NCBI GenBank assembly: GCA_032622095.1
Contig: CP136064.1
Span: forward strand, 134,051,129-134,115,128
DNA from: Siphonodentalium dalli
Taxonomy: Eukaryota > Mollusca > Scaphopoda > Gadilida > Siphonodentaliidae
DNA length: 64,000 bases
Direction: 5' to 3'
Positions 1 to 12,300 of this stretch are shown here, piece after piece (the stretch's first letter is position 1; each line of letters opens with the position of its first letter). Made by a program: the position numbers and the translations under genes. The notes below the pieces were generated by a model. That model was not told where the DNA came from, made no database searches, and saw only the letters and a list, made by a program, of their open reading frames with translations.

Positions 1-180
1 CCAGTAAAATGTCTCGTTCCCATCTAAAAGTCAATGTCAACATCCATGTAAAAATTTCATTATCATCAGACAAATGGTACGGCATGTAGCCCATGATATT
101 AATGGTTTGAATTGTGATATCCAAGATGGTCGCTGGCGGAATGACACCAAAATGACTCGTTCCCATCTACTTGTCAATAT
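1..180. repeat. partial copy of the 'ccaagatggc' dispersed repeat
   Basis: Contains 'atatccaagatggtcgctggcgg' in pieces with 'tcgttcccatcta', the same word order as the tandem units at 27230-27980 and 45880-46850. It is the clipped edge of a diverged copy. Confidence 0.6.
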
Positions 181-800
181 ATATAACTATTTTTAAGGAC
201 ATAAGGCGACCAGTTAGCTCAACATAACATATCCCACTTACATCGACCTCATCTTAACTCTGTACTATTAATATGTTATGTTCTTGGCATAGTGTTCAAA
301 TATATGTTATGGGCTTAAACGACATATCAAGGGGCATGCCATGCTCATTTTTTTCTGTTTACAAGATATACATATCTTACCTGGTCGTACTAATTTTTAC
401 ATCCCATTAAATCCAATATGAAGTGACCTCATATATATGTATATCCACGACATAGTGCAACCATCGGTCATCTTATATTTTACCCGGTAAAAATATAAAA
501 ACAAAAAAAAGATATAGTCTAGATAATGAGCACTAATAATTCAATTACCAAATAAGCACAGGAGGTATGTGTGTTACTGAAATTAATATTTTTTACCCCC
601 ATAAAATTACATGGTGTATTCTCATCGGTTAATTGAAACGAGGCTACAGTAAGGTCATTGCGTGACAGAAGGTCTGCTCAGTGACCCATTCCTCTACAAA
701 CAGCATAACACATACCCTTCACACTTTTCCAATGGCTTATACTTAGCACGACCAATTTCCAAAATAGAATGACCTATGGTCGCACAATGTTAGTGTATAT
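181..800. other. AT-rich intronic DNA, nothing recognised
   Basis: No splice-bounded exon, hairpin or repeat family was recognised in this part of ATAD3 intron 8. Confidence 0.5.
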
Positions 801-840
801 ATATATATACTAGCAGGGTTACCCGGCGTTGCCCAGGTTA
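797..840 (-). mobile_element. Helitron-like 3' end (hairpin + CTAG) on a TA tract
   Basis: Read on the minus strand, a short GC-rich stem-loop (about 820-838) is followed by CTAG (810-813) and then a (TA)n tract. This is the layout of a Helitron 3' terminus inserted into TA-rich DNA. The same end occurs at about 3520 and 4990-5070. The other end and any Rep/helicase were not found. Confidence 0.35.
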
Positions 841-1640
841 AAGTGATGGGAAACCTTCTGCATATTGTGGATATATGGCGGGAATAGAGGATACTCTTGT
901 TCAAAGCGTTACACATATTCTCATAAGTTATATATCCAAATAGCATAAAAAAAACATGATTCTTACACACAGAATATAAGTAGTAGCTCACCTTGTCGTT
1001 TTGGAGCAATTGTCATTTTGTTTATCGCGATTAATCCGTCCCACCAATAAAGAACTATTTATTTATTTACAAATGCGTATACTTCAGACATTATAACATG
1101 AACATCATAAACACATTAGTTCGCAAAAATAAAATACGACAATTGGGTTTTACATAGAGATGTATCAATCAATCTAGTGGGTTTGACTAAGTTTTTGAGG
1201 ACACCTGGTTATCATATCTCCATGACGATACAGATGTTTTAAAGAAATGTCCAGGTGCTCCTCTGTTCATTGTGCTATTTACTGGCTAATTATTCTCAGT
1301 TTAAAAGAAATATTGCTATGAAACTATATCAGCTACATGTGCCTGACACAGAGCGAGATTTTTAGTTGTTTATGTTAGGCGATGAGCCTGTTCTAAAACG
1401 TGAAGATATCCTCTGTATATTGGGCAGATATAACCTTGTCAGATGTCAGTATTGGAGTCATGTGCCACTGACTCCGTTTTCTTTTATCTCAGAAGAAATT
1501 ATATTTGATGGCAAACTGTGACCACTATTGTTGAACAGGCCTTCTATACATTTCCATATCTCTTGTAACTTTTTTGTGGAAACTATATTGAATGGGGCAG
1601 ACTCAATTGTGGTATAATATTAACATGAGCTATTCTAATA
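841..1640. other. intronic DNA without recognised features
   Basis: No coding or structural signal was recognised; possibly the body of the element whose end is at 810. Confidence 0.4.
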
Positions 1641-3505
1641 TTTTAACATGCACCATTATCTTCCTCTTAAAATGTTACCACTGCTAGAACGCCTTGGTGC
1701 CATCTCGATTGTACCCCGTAAAGTTATATATAGAACACATACAGACAGACATATATTTGCAAATATATCTAGGCACCAAATGTAACGTTTTTAACACGCA
1801 CGATATGATTCCTCATATCATTTGAGACGAACGTGTATGAATTTGATGTTAATTGGCACTAAACATATTTGTATTAGTTTTGGTGACCCGCCCGTCCCTA
1901 TTTCGGACTCAAGCGGCGCCACATTTGACATCAATAAACCACAAACTCAGACTCATTATGGAGATGAATATATATAGAATTGTTGAAAATTGGCGAGTAT
2001 ACAAATTTGTATCAAATTTAGGGCCCCCATATCTTTCACCCAAATGGGACCAATATGGTGTATTTAAACCACACGATTAGATTCCTCATATCACGGAGAA
2101 GAATATGTATCAGTCTGGTGGAATCGGCCCAAATCATATGTTTTATCCATTTTTGTGTCTCTCTCTCACCCTATGTGGACCCCTATCTCGTCGGGGACCA
2201 TTTTTGACATCTTTAAAGAACACAATTAGACTCCTGATATCATGGAGATAAATATTTATAAGCTTGGTGCTAATCGCTGACTAAATAATTTTTTTATATC
2301 AAATTTAGTTTCTCGTATCACGGAGAATATGTATCAATCAGGTGGAAATCAGCACTAAACATATTGTTCATCTTTTTTATGTTCCCCTCACCCTCTATCC
2401 ATCCTGATTCAAATGGCCCCACTTGTGACACCCTTAAACCACACAATTAGACTCCTGATATCATGGGGATGATTATTGATAAGTTTGGTAAACCAATTTG
2501 ATCAAATTTAGTGCCCACCAACCCCCATCTCTCACCCAAACAGCACCAACATGGCGTCTTTAAATCACATGGTCAGACTCCTCGTATTATGGATAAGAAT
2601 GCGTATCACTTTGGTCGAAATTGGCTCTAAATTTTGGTGCTCCTCTGCCTTTCAGTTCAAACCAGACTCGAATGACGCCACTTTTGACAGATTTAAGCCA
2701 CACCATTAGACTCCTCATACCATGGGGATGATATTGTATAAGTGTGGTGGCAATCCATTCTTATCAAATTGAGTGCCCCTCCCACAATCTTTCATTCAAA
2801 CTACAGCAATTTGAGTCTTTAAATCGCACAATTAGATTCTTTGTATCATGGAGAAGAATATATATCAATTTGGTGGAAATCGGCGTTAAAATTAGTTTTA
2901 TCAATTTTGGTGTCCCTCTCCCCTTCCGTGCATCACTGATGCGAATGGCGCCACGTTTGACACATTTAAACAACACCATTGGATTCCTCATATCATGGGA
3001 ATGATTATATAAAAGTTTCGTGGCATTTGGCGGCAAACATTTTTTCTACCCCTCCCCCGTTCTACCCGACAACGGCGTCACTTTAGAAAATTCTAACGCG
3101 CACCATTACCTTTTTCGTAAAAAGTTACCCCTAGTAGACTGTTTGGTGCCATGTAGATGGTCCCTCGGCGCTAAACTTAGTTTATCAATTTTGGTACCCC
3201 TCTCCCCTTCTGTGCATCCCTGACTCGAACGGCGCCACTCTTGACATATTTAAACCACACCATCAGATTGCGTATATCATGGGGATGATTATATATAAGT
3301 TTCGTGGCAATCAGCGACAAAAAAAATTTCTGCCCTCCACTTTTTCTGCCCCTGACAACAACGGCGTCACTTTAGAAAATCCTAACCCTCACCATTATCT
3401 TTCTCGTAAAAAGTTACCCCTAGTAGACCCCCCTTTGGTGCCATCTAGATGGTCCCCTGTGAATTTCTATAGAACACAGACAGACAGACATTCGCAAATA
3501 TAGAT
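1640..3505. repeat. degenerate tandem repeat array
   Basis: The phrases 'ccacaccattagactcctc', 'atcatggggatgatta' and 'tggtggcaatcggc' recur many times at roughly 150-170 bp spacing with point changes and small indels. Two larger blocks end alike ('gtaaaaagttacccctagtag ... ggtgccatctagatgg ... acagacagacat') near 1770 and 3490. Open frames on both strands here are by-products of the repeat. Confidence 0.75.
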
Positions 3506-3514
3506 ATAGATATA

Positions 3515-5017
3515 TATATATACTAGCAGGTGGACCCGACCCGACCCTCTGCTTTTCGACGAATTGCGCGATTTGACCTTGAATTGTCCATTTTGAAGGT
3601 CAAGGTCAGGTGGGGTCACGATTTGACCCGTCCAAAACACTGCCAGGACAAAAGTACCCGTCGAAATCCATCCGGTTTTACCCGATTTGACCTCGAATTG
3701 ATCATTTTGAAGGTCAAGGTCAGGTCGGGGTCATGATTTGACCTGTCCAAAACACTCCCTGGAAAAAATTACCACTAAGTATCAAATTTCGTCAAAATCC
3801 GTCTGGCAGTTTTCCAACACCAACACCCCAAAAATGGTGGAAATCGGCCCAGCGGATACCGGGAAATCGGCCCAGCGGATACCGAGATACCCTATGTATC
3901 AAATTTCGTCCGTAAAAATCCGCCAGTTTTACCCGATTTTATTTCCACTCAAGTATATAAATGCGCCTCATATACACACGCTCATTAATTATCAAGCTTC
4001 AACGTAAAGATAAATTAGCGTTATTTGCTCGCCGTCAAAGTTCAACAATTTCTATGTTGTTGGGGGACGTCAATGCCAACAACATTTTCGAGTTCATCGC
4101 GAACACACACACAGACACACACACAGATCTTCCAAAATATATAATAGATATATTTAGCCATATATTTAGCCATTTCAGCTAAATGGATTCTTGGATGAGA
4201 TTCCAGGCCATAAATATGATGATAATTTAGCGAACTTTTACCCGCGGGGTAACTGTAAACGACTTGAGCCAATGCGTGGTGTGAATATAAACAAAAATAA
4301 ATCTATCGACAATAGACCTAAGAATATCAGCTTTAACAAAATTTATATATCAGAAATTGTAAATGATATATTTTGGGATCGATACACGATTCTTATTAGC
4401 CCGAAAATTGACAATATATATTGTAAATGTTATAATTTTGGGATAAATACACGATTCGTAATTGCCTGCAAATTGCTTACGTTCGTCGACATATGAATAT
4501 AGAGTTATCCTCCCTGCATCGGGTGACAATCATGCCGGATCCGGATATATGAGTTTTGAAGGTCAAGGTCACGTCGCACAGGTAAATTAATATGCCTATG
4601 CCAGTTCCCGGCCGAAAGTTTTCGAGTTCATCGCGAACACACACACACACACACAGATCTTCCAAAATATATAATAGACTAGCCGATGAGCCCGACGTTG
4701 TCCGGGCTATTCAAAAACCAAATTTCAAGTCGATAGCTCTACCCAGCCCGGCGTTACTTTTGTCCACTGAGTGTTTTGGACGGGTCAAATCGTGACCCCG
4801 ACCTGACCTTGACCTTCAAAATAATCAATTCAAGGTCAAATCGGGTAAAACCGGATGGATTTCGACGGGCACGTTTGTCGGGTACTTTTGTCCGGGCAGT
4901 GTTTTGGACTGGTCAAATTGTGACCCCACTTGACCTTGACCTTCAAAATGGTCAATTCAAGGTCAAAGCCCGGACGAAGTCGGGTCACCTTCTAGTATAT
5001 ATATATATTATAATAAT

Positions 5018-5065
<48 letters not shown>

Positions 5066-5320
5066 CTAGAAGGTGACCCGACTTCGTCCGGGCTTTGACC
5101 TTGAATTGTCCATTTTGAAGGTCAAGGTCAGGCGGGGTCAAACACCAACACCCCAAAAATGGTCGGCCCAGCGGGTACCGAGATACAGTATGCATCAAAT
5201 TTCGTCCGTAAAAATCCGCCAGTTTAACCCGATTTGATTTCCACTCAAGTATATAAACGCGCCTCATATACACACGCTCATTAATTATCAAGTTTCAACG
5301 TAAAGATAAATTACCATCGG
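3515..5320. repeat. cluster of Helitron-like repeat copies around TA microsatellites
   Basis: At least three copies of a unit with 'gaccttgaccttcaaaat', 'cgggtaaaaccggatgg' and 'atataaacgcgcctcata' lie in both orientations. The copies at about 4780-4995 and 5066-5320 are head-to-head across a (TA)n tract, both ending in a GC hairpin (CCCGGACGAAGTCGGG) and CTAG. CA/GA microsatellites occur at 4105-4125 and 4635-4655. Confidence 0.6.
4994..5063. repeat. (TA)n microsatellite
   Basis: Near-pure TA repeat with one short interruption, flanked by inverted copies of the same repeat end. Confidence 0.95.
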
Positions 5321-6170
5321 TGCCCGAGATATCGCCAAGACGTCTGAAACAGTCAAACGCATCGGCCGGTTAAGCGTTAACGTGATCTAACGTTATGACC
5401 TCTAACGACGTCGTAGAAGTTACGCATTGTTTTTATCCTGATGGAAGATAGTACCACTTCTTCTTGATAATTGAGGCAGATAACTAAAACGGATACATAC
5501 GCATTATATATCGTTGGAAAGAGGAAACACGAAAGATTCTCACAGTGTCATTATTATGACTGGCATTTTATTATTCGCGCTGTTTCGAATCGATTTGTAA
5601 GCACCAAACTCAAATCTATTTCAGTTTGATATCGTTTAATCTGTTGATGGTTTTGTGGTGGCAATTCCGTCTTAATCTAATGTTTTTGTCCTTAATATCA
5701 CTTGCCATCTTTAATGGCAACATTTTATAAGAGGCATGTGTATTTGCGCTATATTTATGTTGCTTCATAACATACTGTGTGAAATTATTGATCATTGTTG
5801 TGATATTTTCGCTCAGTGAAGTTGTTTTTTATCCACTGGACATTTCTGCAATATCTTCAATAAGCACAATTTGATGAGGTTCCCATGATAGTGATAAACA
5901 AAATAATAAGATAGAAGTAATAAAGACATCCATCGGTCACGTGTTTCCAGAGTGGGAAATACATGAGGTCTCCAGTATTATTTTATTTGGATAATGGCAT
6001 GAACTTCAGTTTGGTAATACAATTCGTGTGAACTTAAATGTGCATGTTGGAATAAATATAGTAACGGAACCCGAATGCCAGCCGACCCACTAGTGTTTCT
6101 ATGTGGTGTTTTAACTTGATAAGACCACACTGACCACAGGTGGTATATACAAATATGCAGGTATGGAAGT
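5321..6170. other. intronic DNA without recognised features
   Basis: No gene or repeat recognised. Somewhat less repetitive than the flanks. Confidence 0.4.
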
Positions 6171-6445
6171 CACTCCCCAATGCCATGTAACGACATGGTC
6201 AACAAAAGTTGAGAACTTCCGTAGAAATGTGAAGTTATAAAATCATACGGTTTAAGATGAATATATCCATGGGCGCGTTATTATTGGAATCAAGATACCA
6301 CTGTCATATTAGTTCCGACGTCACTCACCAATTGCCATGTAACGACATGGTCAACAAAAAGTGAGAACTTTTGAAGAGACAATGTATGAATTTGATTTTG
6401 AAATTTTAAAGTTTAAGATGAATGAATATGTCCGTGGGCATTATT
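6170..6445. repeat. two tandem ~150-bp units
   Basis: Both units carry 'gccatgtaacgacatggtc' (containing the palindrome CCATGTAACGACATGG), then 'aacaaaa.gtgagaactt' and 'taagatgaat'. They lie directly downstream, in element orientation, of the Penelope-like remnant and may be its tail. Confidence 0.6.
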
Positions 6446-6485
6446 TTCGATTGAGCGAGGGTTTAAACTGGTTTATAAAATGCTG

Positions 6486-7290
6486 TTCTTTCACTTCCAA
6501 TAATTGAGGATCAGATGTTGTATAGAAAGGAAATATATTAAAATTCCCCCACTGCATTCATCGATGTGTTTGCTAACATATAATGTGCAGTAGTTCGTGT
6601 CCCGTATCCCCTGTTTGTGCAGTGTTACTCTGTGTCGCAGATTGGTTGTTTGACCGATATAATTGGCACCACAGTTTGAACATATCACTACATAAATAAC
6701 ATTTTCTGATTCACATGTCATGTCCCGCTTGACTTTGAAATCCCTATATGCGTTCTCGAACCTGAATGATGAATCTTCCAATAAAAGGGGGCATGTTCCA
6801 CAACGTGTATCCTTCTTATGAACTTTCCTGCACGATTTTACAGATGGTATTGTCAGAATCGGGCTTTACAAAGTGTAGTTTTCAAACTTGGCGGTTGTCG
6901 TTTACTTTTGATGATATGTGCAGATATGTGTGCCATTTAGTACTCTCCTCATATGTTCACTCTTCTTCAAGATGGATTAGTTGTTATATACCACGGGAAA
7001 TAAATCTGGGTTTCGATTGTTATAGGTTGTTACCATAGCAAGGGGTGTTTTGTCCGCTTTTGAGTGTGGTTTTGTCTGTCTAAGCTCTGCAAGGGAATAC
7101 GATTGGGCTTTTTTGATGCCTTGATCTATTAAGTTAATGGGATAACCACGCTTTATTAGAGTGGTTCTGAGTTCCGCGAGTTGGATTATTTGGACGTTGG
7201 AGTCTGAGACTATTGTACAAATGAGTCTTGCTAGGTTATATGGGATATAATTGCGATAACTTCTGGGATGATTACTCTTAAAGTGAAGGT
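6486..7290 (-). pseudogene. Penelope-like element remnant: end of RT plus GIY-YIG endonuclease
   Basis: Minus-strand frames, broken by stops and frameshifts, read as the C-terminal part of a Penelope-like retroelement protein. From 7290 down there is a region with NHPRSYRNYIPYNLARLI, LIKRGYPINLIDQGIKKA and IIKSKRQPPSLKTTL. It is followed by the endonuclease (6781-6560) with CESENVIYVVICSNCGANYI and GQT...R.R...HK. The GIY-YIG core is visible as VIYVV...NYIGQT, with the Cys pair typical of these elements. The RT palm is absent. It sits in ATAD3 intron 8, same strand as the host. Confidence 0.8.
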
Positions 7291-7292
7291 AT

Positions 7293-7326
7293 TGCTGAGT
7301 GTCTGTTGATCAACAGACACTCAGCA
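7293..7326. repeat. 34-bp perfect palindrome
   Basis: The half-site TGCTGAGTGTCTGTTGA is followed immediately by its exact reverse complement. It abuts the 5' end of the Penelope-like remnant. Confidence 0.9.
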
Positions 7327-7439
7327 TTTCATTCTTCACATCAGCAGTCACTTACCTCAGAGGAGAATTTCTTCTTTTAAAAAAAATAAATATATATATG
7401 TGTGTGTGTCAGAGGTATGGAGGCACGGACTCAGTATGA

Positions 7440-8800
7440 GTGTTCATTGCTTCATATATAGATAGATAGATAAATAGATATTTATATGCCTGTAATTATG
7501 AAACAAAGTTGGTAATGGCATCTCTACATGGTTCCTAGGAATCCAGGTTGGTGAGTCAGTCAGTCAGGTGCATAGCACATTATTGATATCTTATCTATAT
7601 TTTGATGAGAAATATAGTGAAATTCGGACATGGAGTTTGTAACAACATATTTAACATGGTGCCCAGGAGTTCCGGTCAGTGATTCAGACAGCCAGGTGCA
7701 TAGAACATTATTGGTATCTATATTTCAACACAATATATAGTTGTGTCGGGGTCTGGGGAGAATGGAAACACGCAGTTGGTAATGCTGTGTCTGCAATGAT
7801 GCCTAAGAGTCCCATTTGGTGGATCATAGCATCATTTTATATGTTGGTGCTTCGTGATGACCTACTTTATCAAAAGCCAGCTGTGTGTGGTCATTTTTCA
7901 GTATATATAGGCCAGATATATTACAAAAGCCCAACTATGCCGCAATAAGTCCCCCACGGTACCTGTAATTGACCTTGTCTCATAACCTAGGGTAAATATC
8001 AAATATCATCCCAATTCCATATATTGGTGTTCCATGATGACCTACTTTATCAAAAGCCTAGCTGTGTGTGGTTAGTTTTCTGTATATATAGGTCAGATAT
8101 ATCAGAAAACCCCAACTATGCCGCAATTAGTCCCCACGGGACCTGTAAATTGACCTTGTCTCATACCCTAGGGTAAATATCAAATATCATCTAATTTCCC
8201 TATTTTGGTGTTCCGTGATGACCTACTTTTATATCAAAAGCCTAGCTGCATGTGGTCCTTTTCCAGAATATATAGGCCAGTTATCTCAGTTGAGCCCAAT
8301 TGTGCCCCAATATGCCCCTGATGGAGCATGTGAATCGACCTCGCCTCATGACCGAGGGTTAATATTGAATATCAAACTCCGTGTTTCGCCTTTTCTCATC
8401 AAAATATAGATAATCAATAATGATATATGGACCAGACTGACTGAGTCACCATGTATAGACATACCATTACCTACTCCGTGTCTGTCTTTTACCCAGACCC
8501 CCACACTGCAATATTTCTGGTGGAAATATAGATAATATATCAATAATGTGCTATGCACATGACCGACTGATTCACCAAATGGGACTTCTATGCATGATGT
8601 AGACATGGCAGTACCAACTCTCATTCGTCCCTTCCTCAGACTCCAACACTGCTATATTTATCGTCGAAATATAGATACAATATCCATAATGTGCTATGCA
8701 ACTGACCAACTGAGTAACCAACTGGGACTCCTACGAACCATGTAGATACACCGTTTCATAATTTGTGTCCGCTTTTAACTCAGAACCCCCACACTCCCTT
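7440..8800. mobile_element. foldback-like element with tandem arms and tandem loop
   Basis: The left arm (about 7440-7840) holds about three ~115-bp units with 'gtcagtcaggtgcatag' and 'acattattgatatct'. The right arm (about 8380-8790) holds about three inverted units ('agataatatatcaataatg', 'tgaccgactgattcacca'). The loop (about 7845-8370) is three direct ~175-bp units, each with 'tgatgacctacttt' and 'tgtatatataggccag'. No transposase frame. The geometry is that of foldback transposons. Confidence 0.65.
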
Positions 8801-9315
8801 TCGGCTACACTATCTATTGTATATTATATAATATGAATGTCTTCATTAAATTATCTCACATTAATCAGATGTAATCAAAAAGAATTTATTTATTGTTAGA
8901 AAGGTATTGTATTTGTAATCAAATACATCAACTGGAAAAAGTATTTGTATTGTATTTATAATCATCAAATTGTAAATATTCTGTTTTAATCAAATATTTT
9001 TGGCATGTAATCTCCCCCATCCCTGGTCCTGGGCAGTTTTTGTTTTTTTGCTATTTTATCATGAAATGTTGTTGATTAATTTGTACAAATCCAGCACAAA
9101 ACACCTTAAAACATAAAAAATAATAATATTACATCTACCAGTAATTTGTTTCCTGAGCATCGATAATTTAAACGGTAAATTGATACCTGACCATCGGTAA
9201 TTTTCCAATACAACCGGTAATTTTCCATCAGTAATACCTCTACAGAATTACTGATTTAGTTTTGACATGGTCCCTTAGTCAAGCTGTAGACAAACATATA
9301 GTGTATTTTACCTAC
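8801..9315. other. intron 8 flank, nothing recognised
   Basis: AT-rich, with repeated 'ggtaatttt' words near 9130-9240. The donor of exon 8 is at its right border. Confidence 0.4.
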
Positions 9316-9372
9316 TTCAAGAACAACTCCACTGAGAGCATCTTCAGGTTGGGCTCTGTATCGTTTCACAGT
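9316..9372 (-). CDS. ATAD3: ATAD3 exon 8 (residues 297-315), last exon in window
   Basis: The acceptor is ATTACAG before ACTGTG and the donor is CTTGAA before GTAGGT. The 57 bp encode [19 protein letters not shown], matching the family stretch [21 protein letters not shown] just before the AAA+ domain. The next exon should start with the SLE/RVRDIA region and Walker A; neither was seen further left. Confidence 0.9.
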
Positions 9373-12300
9373 CTGTAATTAAAGTGAGAGGAAATGTGAA
9401 TACAAATACGTAAATCTTTTCATAATGTGATATATAAATCTGAAAGCAAAATTGATTACTATCAAATTATCAATACTGCTAAAATGTTAGAATGCGTGAA
9501 CATGAAGGGTTTTTACTAAGATAAGGATTTTGATTCGAGCAATTATATATTATATCCAATATTTAAGGAACATTCATGTTGCCCACATGCTAAGTGCAAG
9601 TTGGCATCATTATATTTTGTGACTAAGAGAAAACAAGATCACAGAGTAAATTACATCAATTTAAAGTTTGTGTTAATGTCTTATGAATGATGACTTATCA
9701 CAAGAATTAAGCTAAAATACATATAACTATATATCAACCAACTCTCAGTCAAGTACAGGGTTTACTAAATGCAATGCTGTGAAATAATTTAATATGCAAC
9801 CGAAACTGGAAATTATATTGTCAAATGCTGGGCTTAAAATCTGACAATCAGAATTCACTCCGCTACTAAAGACGTGATGAGGCCAAATAACATTTCCAAA
9901 TATGCATGTAATTTATTCAACTGGGCATGTGCGTGCATATAACAAATTCAAAATGTTTATAACTTTAGTTAAATAGTGTGATCGTTCGTATTGAACATCA
10001 GGAAACACATCATATAGTCTGAAATGAGAATGTAACTGTTGTAAACTTTGTGTACCAGACCTAAACTGTCACCTCATCACCTATTGTCGAGGTAACACCG
10101 AAGACCGGCGAAGAAACCTGACGCGACGATGAATGTCGGTGGAACAGAAAATAAAGAAGTATCTTTTAACTAAGAGAACCTTTCCAAATACCAGTCAGAA
10201 ATACACACCAATCCTTATAGCTGACAGCAAAGGGAAACATCTGAAGAGGGAGAAGTGTGCATAGCTTTGACATAGACGTCACAAAGAGAGTTAGAACCAA
10301 AAATAGTGTAAACTGGCTAAAAACAACATACAGAGACAAACATCCAGAGATGGAAAAGCCTGGTTTTACCTTTGGCTAGGGACATGCGATCTCACAGATA
10401 AGAGCAGCGATTTCATCACTCTGCACTCATATGATGACGACACAGCAGTCGAAGAAATTTGTTAACAGTTTGAAGTTTTTGTTGAAACCATCTTGAAACA
10501 GAAACACTCAAAAGTGACCATCCTGGAATGCCGGTATATTCTATCGAGGCACACAACAAACACTTTAATCATCCAAATCCATCAGAATTTAAAGACCAAG
10601 ACGAGAGACTTGAGGCTCAAATCTTCAAGCTAAATGAGAGGATACAAGAACTAAACAAGATCTCAAATGTTGTATCTCCATCTTTCTCCTCTGATCTCAG
10701 TGAAAGGAAAAAGATTCGTAAAGGTGACAATCACAAATTGACAACAATCAAGAAGTACAACTTCAGCCTATACAGAAGGACTTCATCCCACCGTTCTACT
10801 GGCAAGGTACTGGCTGAGGAAGCTGTCAGAAAGGATAGCTGATAACAGCTGGTAAAAGGTAAGTGAATTAGTGTCTAACCCCCATCGGTCAGCTAGGATT
10901 TCCAGGCTATACTGGTAGGGCCCCTAGCACTTAACCCACTTACCTACCCCAACATGTACATTACCTTCCTATCAAGGCTGCTTATACTCTTCGCGATAAA
11001 ACAAAGCCAAAATCAAAAGTGCTGGGAAAGTAAAATAACACTTGCAAATCTCCTGATGATGAAATACAACAGCAGTGGACTGCTTAAAATCCTACCGACC
11101 ACCAGTCGCAAACATGCAGATGCTGCAAGTTTTTTCCTACTTCTCTTACTTGCAGGAGACTTGGAGACAAACCCGGGGCCTAAAAGAGCAGATACCTATC
11201 CCTGTGGCTATTAATGAGACCCCAGTGACATGGGAAAATGGTGGTGCCTGCTGTGATACATATGACATCTGGTATCACAAAGAGTGCGCGGGCTACAACA
11301 CCCATAGTCTGGTCGTTGAGACTCGATTTTGAGGTGAACCTAGAACAAATTGTTTACAAGCTGTTTTTGGTGTCATTTTGTCGGGCAGAATCTGGGGAAG
11401 AATATATACAAAATCCGCTAAAATCCGCTTTGGGGAAAATTTTCCACAGCTCGTTGAAATGGGGTCCTATTTATGAGTTTTTGTGTAAATTTTGCTGATC
11501 TAGTCTAGTCAATCTGATGAAAAGAAAAACCTAACCGTGAACAAATTACTATGCAATGTCTTTTGGTGTGTTGAATGTGACTATATCCATATGATAACAT
11601 AACCAAAATCCCCGTGAATCCCAGGGTGGGAAAATCGTCATTTTTGGGTGAAAAGACAGGAATATGTAAACAAAAATGGTGAAAATTGTAATTTTCTGGT
11701 TGAGACTCAGATTTTAAGGTGAACCTATATTAAATTGGTAACAAGATGTTGTTGGTGTTATTTTATCGAGCAGAATCTGGGTAACAATATACCCAAAATC
11801 CGCTAAAATACGCTTCGGGGAAATTTTTCTACAGCTCGTTGAAATGGGGTCCTATTTACGGGTTTTTGTGTAAATTTTGCTGTTCCTTATTAGTCTAGTC
11901 AATCTGATGGAAAGAAATACCCAACCGTGAACAAATTACTATGCAATGTCTTTTGGTGTGTTGAATGTGACTATATCCATATGATAACATAACCAAAATC
12001 CCCGTAAATCCCAGGGTGGGAAAATCGTCATTTTTGGGTGAAAAGACAGGTATATGTAAACAAAAATGGTGAAAATTGAAATTTTATGGTTGAGACTCAG
12101 ATTTGATGGTGTACCTATATTAAATTGGTAACAAGCTGTTGGTGTTATTTTGTTGGCCAGAATATGGGGAACAATATATCCAAAATTCGCTTTGGGGGAA
12201 ATTTTCCACATGTCTTTGAAATAGGGTTCTATTTGTGTCTTTTTTGTGTCAAGTTTGCAGTTCCTTATTAGTCCAGTCAAACGGAAGGAAGGAAACGCCC

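Noticed and set aside
2744-3036. Overlapping open frames on both strands
   Set aside because: By-products of the degenerate tandem array 1640-3505.
4992-5291. 97-99 codon frames with long Ile-Tyr runs
   Set aside because: Translation of the (TA)n microsatellite and flanking repeat ends.
1-9315. Search for the ATAD3 AAA+ exons (Walker A GPPGTGKT and Walker B)
   Set aside because: No minus-strand match to these strongly conserved motifs was seen; the exons must lie further left.
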